A model generated the notes under the pieces. It saw nothing but the letters and a program-made list of their open reading frames with translations. It ran no database searches and had not been told where the DNA came from. Positions 37,631 to 49,960 of a DNA stretch of 52,945 nt are shown in pieces; position 1 is the first letter of the stretch, and each line of letters opens with the position of its first letter. Source of the DNA: Mycobacterium sp. DL592 (GTDB taxonomy: Bacteria; Actinomycetota; Actinomycetes; Mycobacteriales; Mycobacteriaceae); the NCBI RefSeq assembly GCF_011694515.1, contig NZ_CP050192.1:2176256-2229200 (forward strand), read 5' to 3'. Position numbers and translations under genes: made by a program.

Positions 37631-38307
37631 CGCATCGCTCCGCTTCGCTGCTCGACCAGCTCCACGAGGTGCGCCACCACTTCGGACTGGGTCATGTCAC
37701 TGGTATCGACGATCAACGCATCCTCGGCGGGCCGAAGCGGTGACACTGCCCGGGTGGAGTCCAGGTGGTCGCGGCGGCGCACATCGGCCAGCACGGTCTC
37801 GTAGTCGTCGGCCAGGCCGGCCGCGACGTTCTGGTCATTGCGCCGCCGGGCCCGGGTCTCGGCCGAGGCGGTGAGGAAGATCTTCACGTCCGCGTCGGGC
37901 AGCACGACCGTGCCGATGTCACGGCCCTCGACCACGACACTGTCGGCGCCGGAGGCCAGTTCACGCTGCAACGCCACCAGCCGCGCCCGAACCTGGGGCA
38001 CAGCCGACACCGCAGACACCGCGCGGGTTACCGCATCGCCGCGGATCTCGGCCGAAACATCCTCTGCGCCAAGGTAAGCACGGTCGACCTCGGGGTCATA
38101 TCCCACCGACAGCGGCACGTCGGACGCTGCGGCGATCGAGACGGGGTCATCGAGGTCGACGGCGCCGCGCAGCATCGACAGCGTCACGATCCGGTACATC
38201 GCCCCGGTATCGAGGTAGCGGGCACCCAGTGCACGCGCCAAACCCCTTGACACCGAGGATTTTCCGGTGCCGGCCGGTCCGTCGACCGCCACCACCACAG
38301 GACTCAC
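37627..38307 (-). CDS. cmk: cytidylate kinase
   Basis: 226 residues. The P-loop is [23 protein letters not shown], with YLDTGAMYR and [23 protein letters not shown] as the nucleotide-binding parts. It phosphorylates CMP and dCMP. GTG start; overlaps the pseudouridine synthase stop by 4 bases and der start by 4 bases, so translation is coupled through the series. Confidence 0.97.
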   Translation of the reverse strand: MSPVVVAVDGPAGTGKSSVSRGLARALGARYLDTGAMYRIVTLSMLRGAVDLDDPVSIAAASDVPLSVGYDPEVDRAYLGAEDVSAEIRGDAVTRAVSAVSAVPQVRARLVALQRELASGADSVVVEGRDIGTVVLPDADVKIFLTASAETRARRRNDQNVAAGLADDYETVLADVRRRDHLDSTRAVSPLRPAEDALIVDTSDMTQSEVVAHLVELVEQRSGAMR

Positions 38308-39047
38308 AGCCCGACCGCCTTGTAGAGATCGCCGACTTCCTTGCGGGTCAGCGCCCGCAGGCTGCCCGGCCGCTGCTCCCCGAGCGTGACCGACCCGAGC
38401 TCGGTGCGCACCAGGGCTTCCACCGGATAGCCCACCGCGTCCAGCAGCCGGCGCACGATCCGCTTACGCCCCTCGTGCAGCGTCAGCCGCACCAGCGTCT
38501 TACCGGGCACGGCATCGACCACCGCGAAGTCGTCAACGGACGCCGGGCCGTCCTCGAGAACCACACCGGCGCGCAACGTCTTGCCCAAACCCCTTGGCAC
38601 CGAGCCACTCACCGTCGCCAGATAGGTCTTGGGCACCTCGTAGGACGGGTGCATCAACCGATGCGCCAATTCCCCATCGTTGGTCAGTATCAGCAGTCCC
38701 TCGGTGTCGGCGTCCAGGCGCCCGACGTGGAAGAGCTTCTTGTTGCCGCGGACCCGGTGCTCGACCAGATCACCGATGCACGGGCGGCCGCGGTCGTCGG
38801 ACATCGTCGACTGCATGCCCAACGGCTTGTTGAGCGCCAGGTACACCATGGAGTCGTCGAGGACGATCCGGCTGCCGTCGACCCGGATCTCGGAGTTGTC
38901 GGGGTCCACCCGGGTGCCCAACTCGGTGACGATTCGCCCGTCGACTTCCACCCGGCCGTCGAGGATCATCCGCTCGGCCACCCGACGCGATGCAATTCCG
39001 GCTTGCGACAACACTTTCTGCAGCCGCACGCCCTCGGTGTCAGCCAT
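38304..39047 (-). CDS. 23S rRNA pseudouridine synthase, RsuA/RluB family
   Basis: 247 residues. The S4 domain [31 protein letters not shown] is followed by the catalytic domain with [28 protein letters not shown], whose RLD holds the catalytic Asp. I chose the ATG at 39047, which overlaps the scpB end by 8 bases; the open frame continues upstream through scpB. Corresponds to Rv1711 by order. Confidence 0.93.
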   Translation of the reverse strand: MADTEGVRLQKVLSQAGIASRRVAERMILDGRVEVDGRIVTELGTRVDPDNSEIRVDGSRIVLDDSMVYLALNKPLGMQSTMSDDRGRPCIGDLVEHRVRGNKKLFHVGRLDADTEGLLILTNDGELAHRLMHPSYEVPKTYLATVSGSVPRGLGKTLRAGVVLEDGPASVDDFAVVDAVPGKTLVRLTLHEGRKRIVRRLLDAVGYPVEALVRTELGSVTLGEQRPGSLRALTRKEVGDLYKAVGL

Positions 39048-39729
39048 CGGTGTCCACATCGAAAGCAATGCGTTCGCCACTGGACTGCCCGACACCGGCC
39101 AGCTTGGCGAAGCGCGGCTCACTGTCCAGGGTCTCACTCAAATCGTCGATCACATCCACATCCGGTAGCAGCGGGGCGATATCAGGCAGGTCTGTCAGCG
39201 AGCTCAGCCCCAGGCGCTCGAGGAACAGCTCGGTGGTGGCGAACGTCGTCGCACCGCTGTCCTCGTCGGTTCCCGCCTCGGTGATCAACCCGCGCGCGAC
39301 CAGCGTCCGTATCACCGCGTCGACGTTGACCCCGCGCACGGCGCTGACCCGCGCCCGGGTCACCGGCTGGCGGTAGGCCACCACCGCCAGGGTCTCCAGC
39401 GCGGCACGCGTCAGCTTCGAACGCGACCCGTCGAGCAGCAGCCGCTCCACATACGGTGCGTACCGCGCACGGGTGTACAGCCGCCAGCCACCGCCCGCCT
39501 CACGCAGGTCGATCCCACTGTCCCGCTCGGCCAACTCGGCGGCCATCGCGGTCAGCGTCGCGCCGATCCGCTCCACCGGCTGCTCGGTCACCGACGCCAG
39601 GGTCTGGGCGCTCACCGGGGTGTCCACGACCAACAACAGTGCCTCCAGTACCCGGGTCAACTCGTCGTCGTCCAATTCAGCATTGGCGACGTCGACACCC
39701 AGGTCGAGATCGGGGACTTCGTCGGTCAT
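39040..39729 (-). CDS. scpB: segregation and condensation protein B
   Basis: 229 residues, two winged helices (LTRVLEALLLVVDTPVSAQTLASV and SKLTRAALETLAVVAYRQPVTRARVSAVRGVNVDAVIRTL). ScpB joins ScpA and SMC in condensin. I chose the ATG at 39729; a GTG at 39753 would overlap scpA by 16 bases. It lies 8 bases downstream of scpA. Confidence 0.95.
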   Translation of the reverse strand: MTDEVPDLDLGVDVANAELDDDELTRVLEALLLVVDTPVSAQTLASVTEQPVERIGATLTAMAAELAERDSGIDLREAGGGWRLYTRARYAPYVERLLLDGSRSKLTRAALETLAVVAYRQPVTRARVSAVRGVNVDAVIRTLVARGLITEAGTDEDSGATTFATTELFLERLGLSSLTDLPDIAPLLPDVDVIDDLSETLDSEPRFAKLAGVGQSSGERIAFDVDTDG

Positions 39730-39737
39730 GGTCGGCT

Positions 39738-40550
39738 TTACTCTTCTTCCCACTCGGCTTTGACCAGCTCTTCATTCACCAGCCGGTCTCCGGTCCACGA
39801 AACTTGGAGCACACCAAGCGGTTCTGACTGCTCGAATGCTACCGTCCGGGCCCTGAACAGTTCGAGCAGCGCCAGGAACCGCCCGACGATCAACATCGGC
39901 TCGTCACAGTCGGCGACCAGCTCCTTGAACGACGCCCACTGCCCCACCCCGCGCTGCTCGAGGAGCTCCAGCAGCCGCTCGGCCTGCTCGGGAACCGACA
40001 CCTGCGGCTCGTGCAAGTGGTCGGTGCGCACCGCAGGCACCGGCCGCGGCGTGAACGCGGCGGCCGCGATCTGGGCGAAGCTGGCGGCGTCGACACCGAG
40101 CATCACTTCGGGCAGCAGGTCGCTGAAGCGGTCCTCGACGGTCACCGCCCTGGGGTAGCTGCGCAGCGCAGCGGCCTCCAGTTCGGCGAACATCTCCGCG
40201 ACATGCTTGAACGCCCGGTACTGCAGCAGCCGCGCGAACAACAGGTCGCGTACCTCCAGCAGCGCCAGGTCCTCCTCGTCGTGGACCTCGCCGGCCGGCA
40301 GCAGCCGGGCGGCCTTGAGGTCGAGCAGGGTGGCCGCGATCACCAGGAAGGCGGTGGTCTCGTCGAGTTCCAGTTTGGGCCCGATCTCCTTGGTGTAGGA
40401 GATGAATTCGTCGGTGACCTGATGCAGCGCCACCTCGGTGACGTCGAGGCGGTGCGCGAAGATCAGCTGCAGCAGCAGATCGAACGGGCCCTCGAAGTTG
40501 GTCAGCCGGACGCGGAATCCGCCCTTCTCGGGCGCGGGCTCGGCGCTCAC
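39738..40550 (-). CDS. scpA: segregation and condensation protein A
   Basis: 270 residues. VRLTNFEGPFDLLLQLIFAHRLDVTEVALHQVTDEFI is the ScpA N-terminal domain that grips the SMC neck, followed by FLVIAATLLDLKAARLLP. The C-terminal winged helix has VGRFLALLELFRARTVAFEQ. The GTG at 40550 overlaps the parA-like stop as GTGA, so its start is well set. Kleisin of the SMC complex. Confidence 0.95.
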   Translation of the reverse strand: MSAEPAPEKGGFRVRLTNFEGPFDLLLQLIFAHRLDVTEVALHQVTDEFISYTKEIGPKLELDETTAFLVIAATLLDLKAARLLPAGEVHDEEDLALLEVRDLLFARLLQYRAFKHVAEMFAELEAAALRSYPRAVTVEDRFSDLLPEVMLGVDAASFAQIAAAAFTPRPVPAVRTDHLHEPQVSVPEQAERLLELLEQRGVGQWASFKELVADCDEPMLIVGRFLALLELFRARTVAFEQSEPLGVLQVSWTGDRLVNEELVKAEWEEE

Positions 40551-41434
40551 TTGCCGAATCGGTCGATGACCTCGCGGGCCAGCGATCGGTATGCCTGTGC
40601 ACCAGCCGATTTCGGCGCCCACGTGGTGATGGGCTCGCCGGCGACACTGGTCTCGGGGAAGCGCACAGTGCGGGTGATGACGGTGTCGAACACCAGATCA
40701 CCGAAGCGCTCCATCACCCGTGCCATCACCTCACGCGCGTTGACCGTGCGGGTGTCGAAGCGGGTGATCAGAATTCCGCTGATCGAAAGCCGCGGGTTGA
40801 GCCGGTCACGGACCTTGTCGACGGTGTCGGTGAGCAGCGCCAGACCGCGCAGCGAGAAGTACTCGCATTCGCTGGGGATGATCACCCCGTCCGAGCACGC
40901 CAGGGCATTGACCGTGAGCAGACCCAGCGACGGCTGGCAGTCGATCAGGATGTAGTCGTAGCGGTCGATCACCGGGTGCAGGGCACGAGCCAGCGTCTGT
41001 TCCCGCCCGACTTCGTTGACCAGCTGGATCTCCGCGGCCGACAGGTCGATGTTGCTCGGCACCAGATCCAGGCCCTTGACCCGGGTGTGGATCAGCACGT
41101 CGTCGATGCTCACCCGCGGTTCGATCATCAGGTTGTGCACGGTCTGTGCCAGCTCGTAGTGCGGCACCCCCAGGCCCGCCGACAGCGCGCCCTGCGGGTC
41201 CAGGTCGACCAGCAGCACCCGGCGGCCGTACTCGGCCAGCGCCGCGCCGAGGTTGATCGTCGAGGTGGTCTTGCCGACGCCACCCTTCTGGTTACACATC
41301 GAAATCACCCGGGCCGGACCGTGGGAGGTCAGCGGGGTGGGAGTAGGAATGGTGCGGGGCGGGCGGCCGGTGAGACCGATCGGCGCGTCGTCGTCTGCCT
41401 CGTCGGTCACGCCCAAGCCCCCCGGAACAGGCAC
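40547..41434 (-). CDS. ParA-family ATPase (Rv1708-like)
   Basis: 295 residues with deviant Walker A NQKGGVGKTTSTINLGAALA, LLVDLDPQGALSAGLG and DCQPSLGLLTVNAL. It is a chromosome-encoded ParA homolog distinct from the one near oriC and sits by scpA/scpB, so it probably acts in segregation. The GTG at 41434 and a second GTG at 41410 with G-rich upstream bases are both possible starts. Confidence 0.92.
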   Translation of the reverse strand: MPVPGGLGVTDEADDDAPIGLTGRPPRTIPTPTPLTSHGPARVISMCNQKGGVGKTTSTINLGAALAEYGRRVLLVDLDPQGALSAGLGVPHYELAQTVHNLMIEPRVSIDDVLIHTRVKGLDLVPSNIDLSAAEIQLVNEVGREQTLARALHPVIDRYDYILIDCQPSLGLLTVNALACSDGVIIPSECEYFSLRGLALLTDTVDKVRDRLNPRLSISGILITRFDTRTVNAREVMARVMERFGDLVFDTVITRTVRFPETSVAGEPITTWAPKSAGAQAYRSLAREVIDRFGK

Positions 41435-41501
41435 ATCGGCGGCGTGAACATCCGCGCAAGTCTAGCCATCTGTTGTTTCCCCGAGAGCCATACCGGTGAC
41501 A

Positions 41502-42471
41502 TCACGCACGCGGGTGGGCCCCCGCCCACACCTCGCGCAGCGCGTGCACTGTGACCAGGGTGTAGATCTGGGTGGTCGTCACCGAGGCGTGGCCCAACAG
41601 CTCCTGTACGACGCGGACGTCGGCGCCGCCCTCGAGAAGGTGGGTGGCAAACGAGTGCCGCAGCGTGTGCGGGGACACCGCCGCGGTGATCCCGGCGCGC
41701 TCGGCGGCATCCTGCAGCACCTGCCAGGCGCTCTGACGGGACAGCCGGCCGCCGCGGGCGTTGAGGAAGATCGCGCCCCCTGGGGCAGGAGCGGAGCGAC
41801 CCGGGGAGGATCCGAGCCCTCGGCCCCGGCGGGCCAGTTCGGGGCGACCGCGCACCAGGTAGGCGTCCAGGGCGGCGATCGCGGGCCTGCCCACCGGAAC
41901 CAGCCGCTGCTTGCCGCCCTTGCCGCGTAGCAGCACCGAGCGGGCCTCGGTGTCGATGTCGTCGATGTCGAGGCCGACAGCCTCGGAGATACGTGCGCCG
42001 GTGGAGTACAGCAGTTCCAGCAGAGCGCGGTTGCGCAGCGTCAGCGGGCCGTCGGAGGGCTCGTCGCCGCCGGCGCCGTCGAGCAGCGCCAGCACCTCGT
42101 CGAGGCTCAGGCTCTTGGGCAACCGCCGGCTCGGCGTGGGCGGCTTGACCGCCCGTGCGACGTCGGCGTCGATGATGCCTTCCGCCGCGGCGAACCGGTG
42201 CAGCCCCCGCACCGCGATCAGCGCGCGTGCCGCCGAGACCGCCGACAGCGGGGTGACCCCGGCCTCGGGATCGCCGCGGCGCAGTGCGACCAGGAAGTCG
42301 CTGACGTCGTTCTCGCTGACGTTGCGCAGATCATCGATGCCACGCAACTGCAGATGCTCGGCGTAGCGGCGCAGGTCACGCCGATACGAGCTCAGCGTGT
42401 TGGCGGCGACACCCCGCTCGATGGTGAGGTGGTCGAGGTAGCCCTGCAGCTGGCCGTCGAGGGCCGCGATG

Positions 42472-42485
<14 letters not shown>
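41502..42485 (-). CDS. xerD: tyrosine recombinase XerD, with an in-frame insertion
   Basis: 327 residues, about 15 longer than M. tuberculosis XerD as I recall it. Catalytic residues: Arg in [29 protein letters not shown], then [15 protein letters not shown] with the nucleophile Tyr. The domain resolves chromosome dimers at dif. Between RRGRG and AIFLNARGG lies [12 protein letters not shown], encoded in part by the 25-bp dispersed repeat (41783-41807). It is located where a surface loop would be expected. Overlaps the Nudix gene by 14 bases. Confidence 0.95.
41783..41807 (-). repeat. dispersed 25-bp repeat, copy B (in frame in xerD)
   Basis: Exact reverse complement of the 25 bases at 10151-10175. 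Here it is inside the xerD coding frame, which it keeps open, and encodes the Ser/Pro/Gly-rich insertion. A shorter related sequence (CCTGGGGCAGAAGCGAC) occurs near 37028-37044 in der. Confidence 0.8.
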
Positions 42486-44965
<2,480 letters not shown>

Positions 44966-45036
44966 CTAACACCGACACCGACAAGCCGTCGCTAACACGC
45001 CAGTGGGCTGCGTTACGTCCCTGCTACCCCTGGCTA

Positions 45037-45975
45037 CTACTGCGGGACGGTGATGCCGGCTGCACCGGGCCCGATCCCGAACTGCCCGGCCGGTGCACCG
45101 TCGATCAGCTTCTGCAGCGCCAGCACGGCGGTGATCCGGCCCGACTCGACGCTGACGTCGTCGACAGTGCTCACCGCGGCCGCCATCCCGGCATCGGCGC
45201 GGGTCACCGCGATCGCCGACGTCCCGGTCGCAGAGCCGTCACGGCCGGCCAGCAGCGTCCCCGTGCCGTGCGGGGCGAGCCCGGAGGCGAAGCGGGCGAC
45301 CGTGGACCCCTTGTTGCCCGCGTCGTCCCCGAGGGCGCCGCCGGTGACGATGATCGCGGTGTTGGCCGCTCCGATGCGATCGCCCTGGTAGGTGACGAAG
45401 CCGGTCTCGCGCAGGGCCGCCAGCACGGTGTCACGCTGCGGGTCGTCGACGGGCTTGATCTCGGGGTTGCGGTTGATCAGCAGCGCGATACCGAGCAGAT
45501 CACCGGCTTGCGAGCCCTGATCGACCATCGTGGTACTCAGCTGTGCCCCCGCGGGTAGCGACGAGCTGACCACCGTTCGCAGCTTCTCGGCGGAGTTGGC
45601 CTCGACGAACTCCTGGGTCAGCCCGACGATTCCGGAGACTGCGCCACCGGCCTGACCCACGACGCGGCTGATCGCCTCGACGTCGTCATTGTCGGCGTCC
45701 GGCGTGCGGAACAGCACCACGGACTTGCCAGCCAACGCGTCCCGCAGGATACGACCCGACATCGCGGTGTCGAATTCGTCTGCAGCACCAAGCTTTTCGT
45801 TGAGCGCGTTGCGCTGGTCGGTGAGTGCGTTGATCTGGTTGGCCAGGTCCTGCTTTTCGCTGCGCAGGCCGGACAGCAGCGTATCGGAGAGCACCCCGGA
45901 ACCCAGGACGACGCCGAGGGCAAGGGCGAGGAACACCGCTGCCAGCGAAATGGCATGGTGGCGTAGCGAAATCAC
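45037..45975 (-). CDS. mctB: outer-membrane/periplasmic copper-efflux protein MctB (SteB-like)
   Basis: 312 residues. An N-terminal signal anchor (ISLAAVFLALALGVVLGSGVL) is followed by a coiled coil (EKQDLANQINALTDQRNALNEKLGAA) and a long alpha/beta domain. Matches Rv1698 by order and layout. In M. tuberculosis it was described as a channel needed for low intracellular copper; in Corynebacterium the homologous SteB works with SteA in cell separation. Its neighbour here is the SteA homolog. Confidence 0.9.
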   Translation of the reverse strand: MISLRHHAISLAAVFLALALGVVLGSGVLSDTLLSGLRSEKQDLANQINALTDQRNALNEKLGAADEFDTAMSGRILRDALAGKSVVLFRTPDADNDDVEAISRVVGQAGGAVSGIVGLTQEFVEANSAEKLRTVVSSSLPAGAQLSTTMVDQGSQAGDLLGIALLINRNPEIKPVDDPQRDTVLAALRETGFVTYQGDRIGAANTAIIVTGGALGDDAGNKGSTVARFASGLAPHGTGTLLAGRDGSATGTSAIAVTRADAGMAAAVSTVDDVSVESGRITAVLALQKLIDGAPAGQFGIGPGAAGITVPQ

Positions 45976-46006
45976 AGCCGATGAGCCTTTCTGCTCTGCG
46001 GCCGGG

Positions 46007-47191
46007 CTAGGTCACCCAGCCTTGCACCCACACCGTGAAGCGGTTCCAGTAGGTCACGATCCAGTCGATGACCACCGCGTCGGCGCGCGACACCCACAGC
46101 GCTGCGATGATCGCGAACAGCACCGCCAGGATCAACATGGCGATCGCGCCACCCGAGATGTGGTTGCGGTACAGGGTGGCTACGGCTTTCGCGTCGACCA
46201 GCTTCTCGCCGACCTTGAGCCGGGTGAGGAAGGTCGAGGGGTTGCTCTGCTGGCGGGAGCGGTCGAAGAACTCCTCGATGGTCGCCGAGTGTCCGGCAGT
46301 GACGATCAGTGACGCCCCGTGATGGTCGACGAGCAGCAGCGCCAGGTCGGCGGCCGAACCGGCGGCCGGGAACGTCATCGCCCCGATGCCGAGGTCCTGG
46401 ATGCGCTCCAGGCCGACAGCGTGGCCGTCGGCGTCAGCAGGCAGCACCACCTGGGCGCCACACTTGAGAGCGTCGGCGCTGATCGAATCGGGATTGCCGA
46501 CGATCAGCGCGGGCCGGTAGCCGCCCTTGTGCAGGATGTCGGCGCCGCCGCCGACGCCCACAAGCACTGGCTGGTACTCCTTGATGAACGGTTTGAGGGC
46601 CTTGAGGTCCTCCTCGGCGCCAGGCCCGTCGGCTACGACCACGACGTGACGGCGGAAGACGTCCACGTCGATGTCGGGGATGCCGATTCCGTCAATGAGC
46701 AACGGGCTCTCGCTGCGGATGAACTCGATCGTGTTGCCGGCGAAGGCTTCCAGATGCGCGACGAGCCCGGTCTTGGCGTCCTGCATGAGGTCGGCGATCT
46801 CTTCGTCACTGCGCTCGACACCATGGACCAGGCGGCGGTCGCCGGCGTACACCCCGCCGTTGTGCAGACGGATCTTGGCGCCGTCCTTGATCTTCTTGAA
46901 AGCCTCGTCGCCGACACTGTCGATCAGGGCGATGTTGTTGGCCACCAGCACCTCGGGGCCCAAGTTCGGATAGCGACCCGAGATCGACGGCGAGGCGTTG
47001 ACCACTCCGGCAACGCGGGCATCCACCAGAGCGTCAGCGGTCATCCGGTCCAGATCGAGGATGTCCAGCACGACGATGTCGCCCTCGCCGACCCTGCGCA
47101 GCAGCCGATCGATGTCGCGGTCGACGCGGGCTGTCCCGGTCACACCTGGGCGTGCACTGGTATTTCGCGAGAGGAGCGCTGACATCTTCAT
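46007..47191 (-). CDS. SteA-like cytokinesis protein (Rv1697-like)
   Basis: 394 residues from the ATG at 47191 (the open frame starts at 47260 without conserved residues). The body resembles a thiamin-pyrophosphokinase-like fold (VLVGVGGGADILHKGGYRPALIVGNPDSIS, ADGHAVGLERIQDLG). One C-terminal transmembrane helix (IAMLILAVLFAIIAALWV) ends the protein. In Corynebacterium SteA and SteB control cell separation; mctB lies 31 bases downstream. Confidence 0.88.
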   Translation of the reverse strand: MKMSALLSRNTSARPGVTGTARVDRDIDRLLRRVGEGDIVVLDILDLDRMTADALVDARVAGVVNASPSISGRYPNLGPEVLVANNIALIDSVGDEAFKKIKDGAKIRLHNGGVYAGDRRLVHGVERSDEEIADLMQDAKTGLVAHLEAFAGNTIEFIRSESPLLIDGIGIPDIDVDVFRRHVVVVADGPGAEEDLKALKPFIKEYQPVLVGVGGGADILHKGGYRPALIVGNPDSISADALKCGAQVVLPADADGHAVGLERIQDLGIGAMTFPAAGSAADLALLLVDHHGASLIVTAGHSATIEEFFDRSRQQSNPSTFLTRLKVGEKLVDAKAVATLYRNHISGGAIAMLILAVLFAIIAALWVSRADAVVIDWIVTYWNRFTVWVQGWVT

Positions 47192-47283
47192 GGGCCGATT
47201 CTGTCGGCGAGGATGCGCTAATCGACGGAGGCGCGCCGTAACACCAGCCCCACAAGTCACAAACTGTCACATCAGCAACACGA

Positions 47284-49041
47284 TCAGGTTGCGGCGTCGT
47301 CCTCCTGCGCGGCTGCTAACAACTCGCGGGCGTGGGCCCGCCCGGTGTCGGACTCCCCCAGCCCGGCCAGCATCCGCGCCAGCTCGGCCACCCGCTGCTC
47401 GGTGTCCAGCTTGCGCACCTCGCTGGCCCCGTTGCGCCCGGACTCGACCACCAGGTGGGTGTCGGCGTAGGCGGCCACCTGCGGCAGGTGGGTGACGACG
47501 ATGACCTGGTGGCTGCGCGCCAGCCGCGCCAGCCGTCGGCCGATCTGCACTGCCGCCCGGCCACCCACACCGGCGTCGACCTCGTCGAACACCATGGTTG
47601 TTCCCTCGGCCGAGGCGGCCAGTACCACCTCCAGCGCCAGCATCACCCGGGACAGCTCACCGCCGGAGGCACTCTTGTTCAGCGGCAACACGTCGGTGCC
47701 GCGGTGGGCGGTGAAGCCGAATTCCACCAGATCGACCCCGTCCGCACCGGCATGCACGACCTGCCCGGACGGCAACCGCAGCGGCGCACTGTCGTCATCG
47801 CGGGCGGGCAGCGCCGACACCTCGACGGTGAAGTCGGCGTCGGCCATCGCCAGCCCGGCGAGTTCGGCGGTCACCGCCTTGGCCAGTCCCTTGGCCGCCT
47901 TGGTCCTGACCTTGGTGAGTTCACCGGCCGCCGCGGCCACCTGTCCCGCCAGCTCCTCGACCCGGCGCGCCAGCCCGCTGAGCGCCTCCTCAGAGACGTC
48001 GAGCTGGGCAAGGCGCTCGCGCGACTCGGCGGCCCAGCGCAACACACCGTCGACGTCGGCGGCGTACTTGCGGGTCAGGCTGCGCAGCTCGCCCTGCCGG
48101 GCGAGTTTGGTCTCCAGCGCGCTGGCATCGCTGGGGAGCTCACCGAGGAAGTCGCTGAGCTCCCGGGCGGCATCGCCGACGACGGTCAGCACCTCGGTGA
48201 GCTGGCGGGCCAGCGCGGCCAGCACGGCGTCGTCGGTGGACTGCAGCGCGGCGATGGCCCGGCCGAGACTGTCGGTGGCCGAATGTGGTTGGCCCTCGGA
48301 GACGTCGTCCGACGCAGACAGTTCGGCGCGCGCACCGGCGGCGGCCTCCCGCAACGCGTCGAGCTCGGAGAGCCGACGGATGTCGGCGACCAGCGACTCG
48401 TCCTCGCCGGGTTTGGGGTCGACGCCGTCGATCTCGGTGAGCGCGAACTTCAGCCGGTCGGCCTCCTGGGCGAGTTCCCGAGCCCGGTTGATGCGGTCGA
48501 CCAGGTCACGGCGCGCGACCTGCCACTCGTTGCGGACCTTCTTGTAGCGCTCGAGTTTGGCCTCGACGCCGGCGAAGCGGTCCAGTGCGCCACGCTGTTC
48601 GTCCGGCCGCATCAGCCTGAGCTGATCGTTCTGGCCGTGCAGGGTGAGCAGACCGTTGGTGAAAGCGGTCAGCGACTTCGCCGGCACACTACGGCCGCCG
48701 AGGTTGGCTCGCGACGGCCCGTCGCGGCTGACCGAGCGCAGCGCGATGATGCTGGCGTCGTCGTCGCGGTCGGCACCGGAGGAGTCGAGGATCTCGTCGA
48801 TCTGCCTGGCGGTGGCCGGGTCGAGGTCGTCGGTGGTGAAACGGCCCTCCACGACAGCCCGATCGGCACCCGAACGCACCCGGGTGGCATCGGCCCGCGC
48901 GCCGCCGAGCAGGTGCAGGCCGGTCACCACCATCGTCTTGCCGGTGCCGGTCTCGCCGGTGAGCACGGTCAGGCCCTTGTCGAACTCGGCGGTCGCGGCG
49001 CTGATCGCACCCAGCGCCTGGATCCGTATCTCGGCCAGCAT
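47284..49041 (-). CDS. recN: DNA repair protein RecN
   Basis: 585 residues of SMC-like architecture. Walker A LTGETGTGKTMVVTGLHLLGG is near the N-terminus, a long coiled coil (about 155-370) lies in the middle, and SASGGELSRVMLALEVVLA plus TMVFDEVDAGVGGRAA are the signature and Walker B. RecN helps double-strand break repair. Follows nadK by 7 bases. The 92-base gap after it (47192-47283) holds two TGTGAC direct repeats and probably a promoter for the SteA-like gene. Confidence 0.96.
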   Translation of the reverse strand: MLAEIRIQALGAISAATAEFDKGLTVLTGETGTGKTMVVTGLHLLGGARADATRVRSGADRAVVEGRFTTDDLDPATARQIDEILDSSGADRDDDASIIALRSVSRDGPSRANLGGRSVPAKSLTAFTNGLLTLHGQNDQLRLMRPDEQRGALDRFAGVEAKLERYKKVRNEWQVARRDLVDRINRARELAQEADRLKFALTEIDGVDPKPGEDESLVADIRRLSELDALREAAAGARAELSASDDVSEGQPHSATDSLGRAIAALQSTDDAVLAALARQLTEVLTVVGDAARELSDFLGELPSDASALETKLARQGELRSLTRKYAADVDGVLRWAAESRERLAQLDVSEEALSGLARRVEELAGQVAAAAGELTKVRTKAAKGLAKAVTAELAGLAMADADFTVEVSALPARDDDSAPLRLPSGQVVHAGADGVDLVEFGFTAHRGTDVLPLNKSASGGELSRVMLALEVVLAASAEGTTMVFDEVDAGVGGRAAVQIGRRLARLARSHQVIVVTHLPQVAAYADTHLVVESGRNGASEVRKLDTEQRVAELARMLAGLGESDTGRAHARELLAAAQEDDAAT

Positions 49042-49048
49042 CGTCGGG

Positions 49049-49960
49049 TTACCGTCCGCGCCAGCCGGTGACCGGCAGGCGGAACTTGCGCACCAGACGG
49101 TCGGTGAACGGGGCGCTGTCCAACCGCACCCATTTCAGCGGGGTGCTGCACTTGGTCACCTCGAGGCGCCCGCCGGCCGGTAGCCGCATCTCGCGGCGGC
49201 CGTCGCACAGCACCAACCCGTCGTGGCTGTCGGCATCGATCTCGATCGCGATCGTCGCGTGCGGGCTGGTGACCATCGGCCGGGCGAACAACGCGTGGGC
49301 GTTGTTGGGCACCACCAGGATTGCCTCCAGGTCGGGCCACACCACGGGGCCGCCGGCCGAGAAGGCGTATGCAGTGGAACCGGTCGGACTCGACACGAGC
49401 ACGCCGTCGCAGCCGAAGGACGACACCGGCCTGCCGTCGATCTCCAGGACGACGCCGATCACGCCAAGCCGGGTGCCCTTCTCCAGGCTGGCCTCGTTGA
49501 GTGCCCAGCCGCGCGACACGACCTTGCCCTCGACCCGCACCGCGATATCGAGCGTCATCCGCTCCTCGACGCGGTAGGTGCGGGCCACGACGTGGTCCAG
49601 CACGGTGTCGATGGCTTCGGCCTCGGCCTCCGCCAGGAAACCGATGCGCCCGAGGTTGATGCCGAGGACCGGGATCTCGGCGTTGCGGGCCAGTTCGGCT
49701 GCGCGCAGGAATGTTCCGTCACCGCCGAGCACCAGGACCAGTTCACAGCCTTCGGCGGCACGCTCGTCGGCGTCGACCACCTCGAGCCCCTGCACCTCGG
49801 CCGGATCGTGGTGCAGCGCCCCTCGGTCGACGGCCTCGGCGGACAGGACGCGCAACGCGATTCCATTGTCGCTCAACACCTTTTCGACGCGGCGTGCGGT
49901 GTCGGTGGCCTCGTCGCGGCCGGTGTGCACGACGAGCAGGATCACCCGCTCCTGAGTCAT
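49049..49960 (-). CDS. nadK: NAD kinase
   Basis: 303 residues. The ATP/NAD kinase motif [17 protein letters not shown] and the second motif [23 protein letters not shown] are both present. Phosphorylates NAD to NADP; the M. tuberculosis form uses ATP or polyphosphate. The ATG overlaps tlyA end by 4 bases. Order tlyA-nadK-recN is conserved in actinobacteria. Confidence 0.97.
   Translation of the reverse strand: MTQERVILLVVHTGRDEATDTARRVEKVLSDNGIALRVLSAEAVDRGALHHDPAEVQGLEVVDADERAAEGCELVLVLGGDGTFLRAAELARNAEIPVLGINLGRIGFLAEAEAEAIDTVLDHVVARTYRVEERMTLDIAVRVEGKVVSRGWALNEASLEKGTRLGVIGVVLEIDGRPVSSFGCDGVLVSSPTGSTAYAFSAGGPVVWPDLEAILVVPNNAHALFARPMVTSPHATIAIEIDADSHDGLVLCDGRREMRLPAGGRLEVTKCSTPLKWVRLDSAPFTDRLVRKFRLPVTGWRGR

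Noticed and set aside
47230..47283. CRP-type operator (TGTGA-N6-TCACA) upstream of the SteA-like gene
   Set aside because: The two TGTGAC units are direct, not inverted, so the CRP palindrome is not formed.
47332..49071. 579-codon plus-strand open frame
   Set aside because: Antisense to recN, which has all its motifs.
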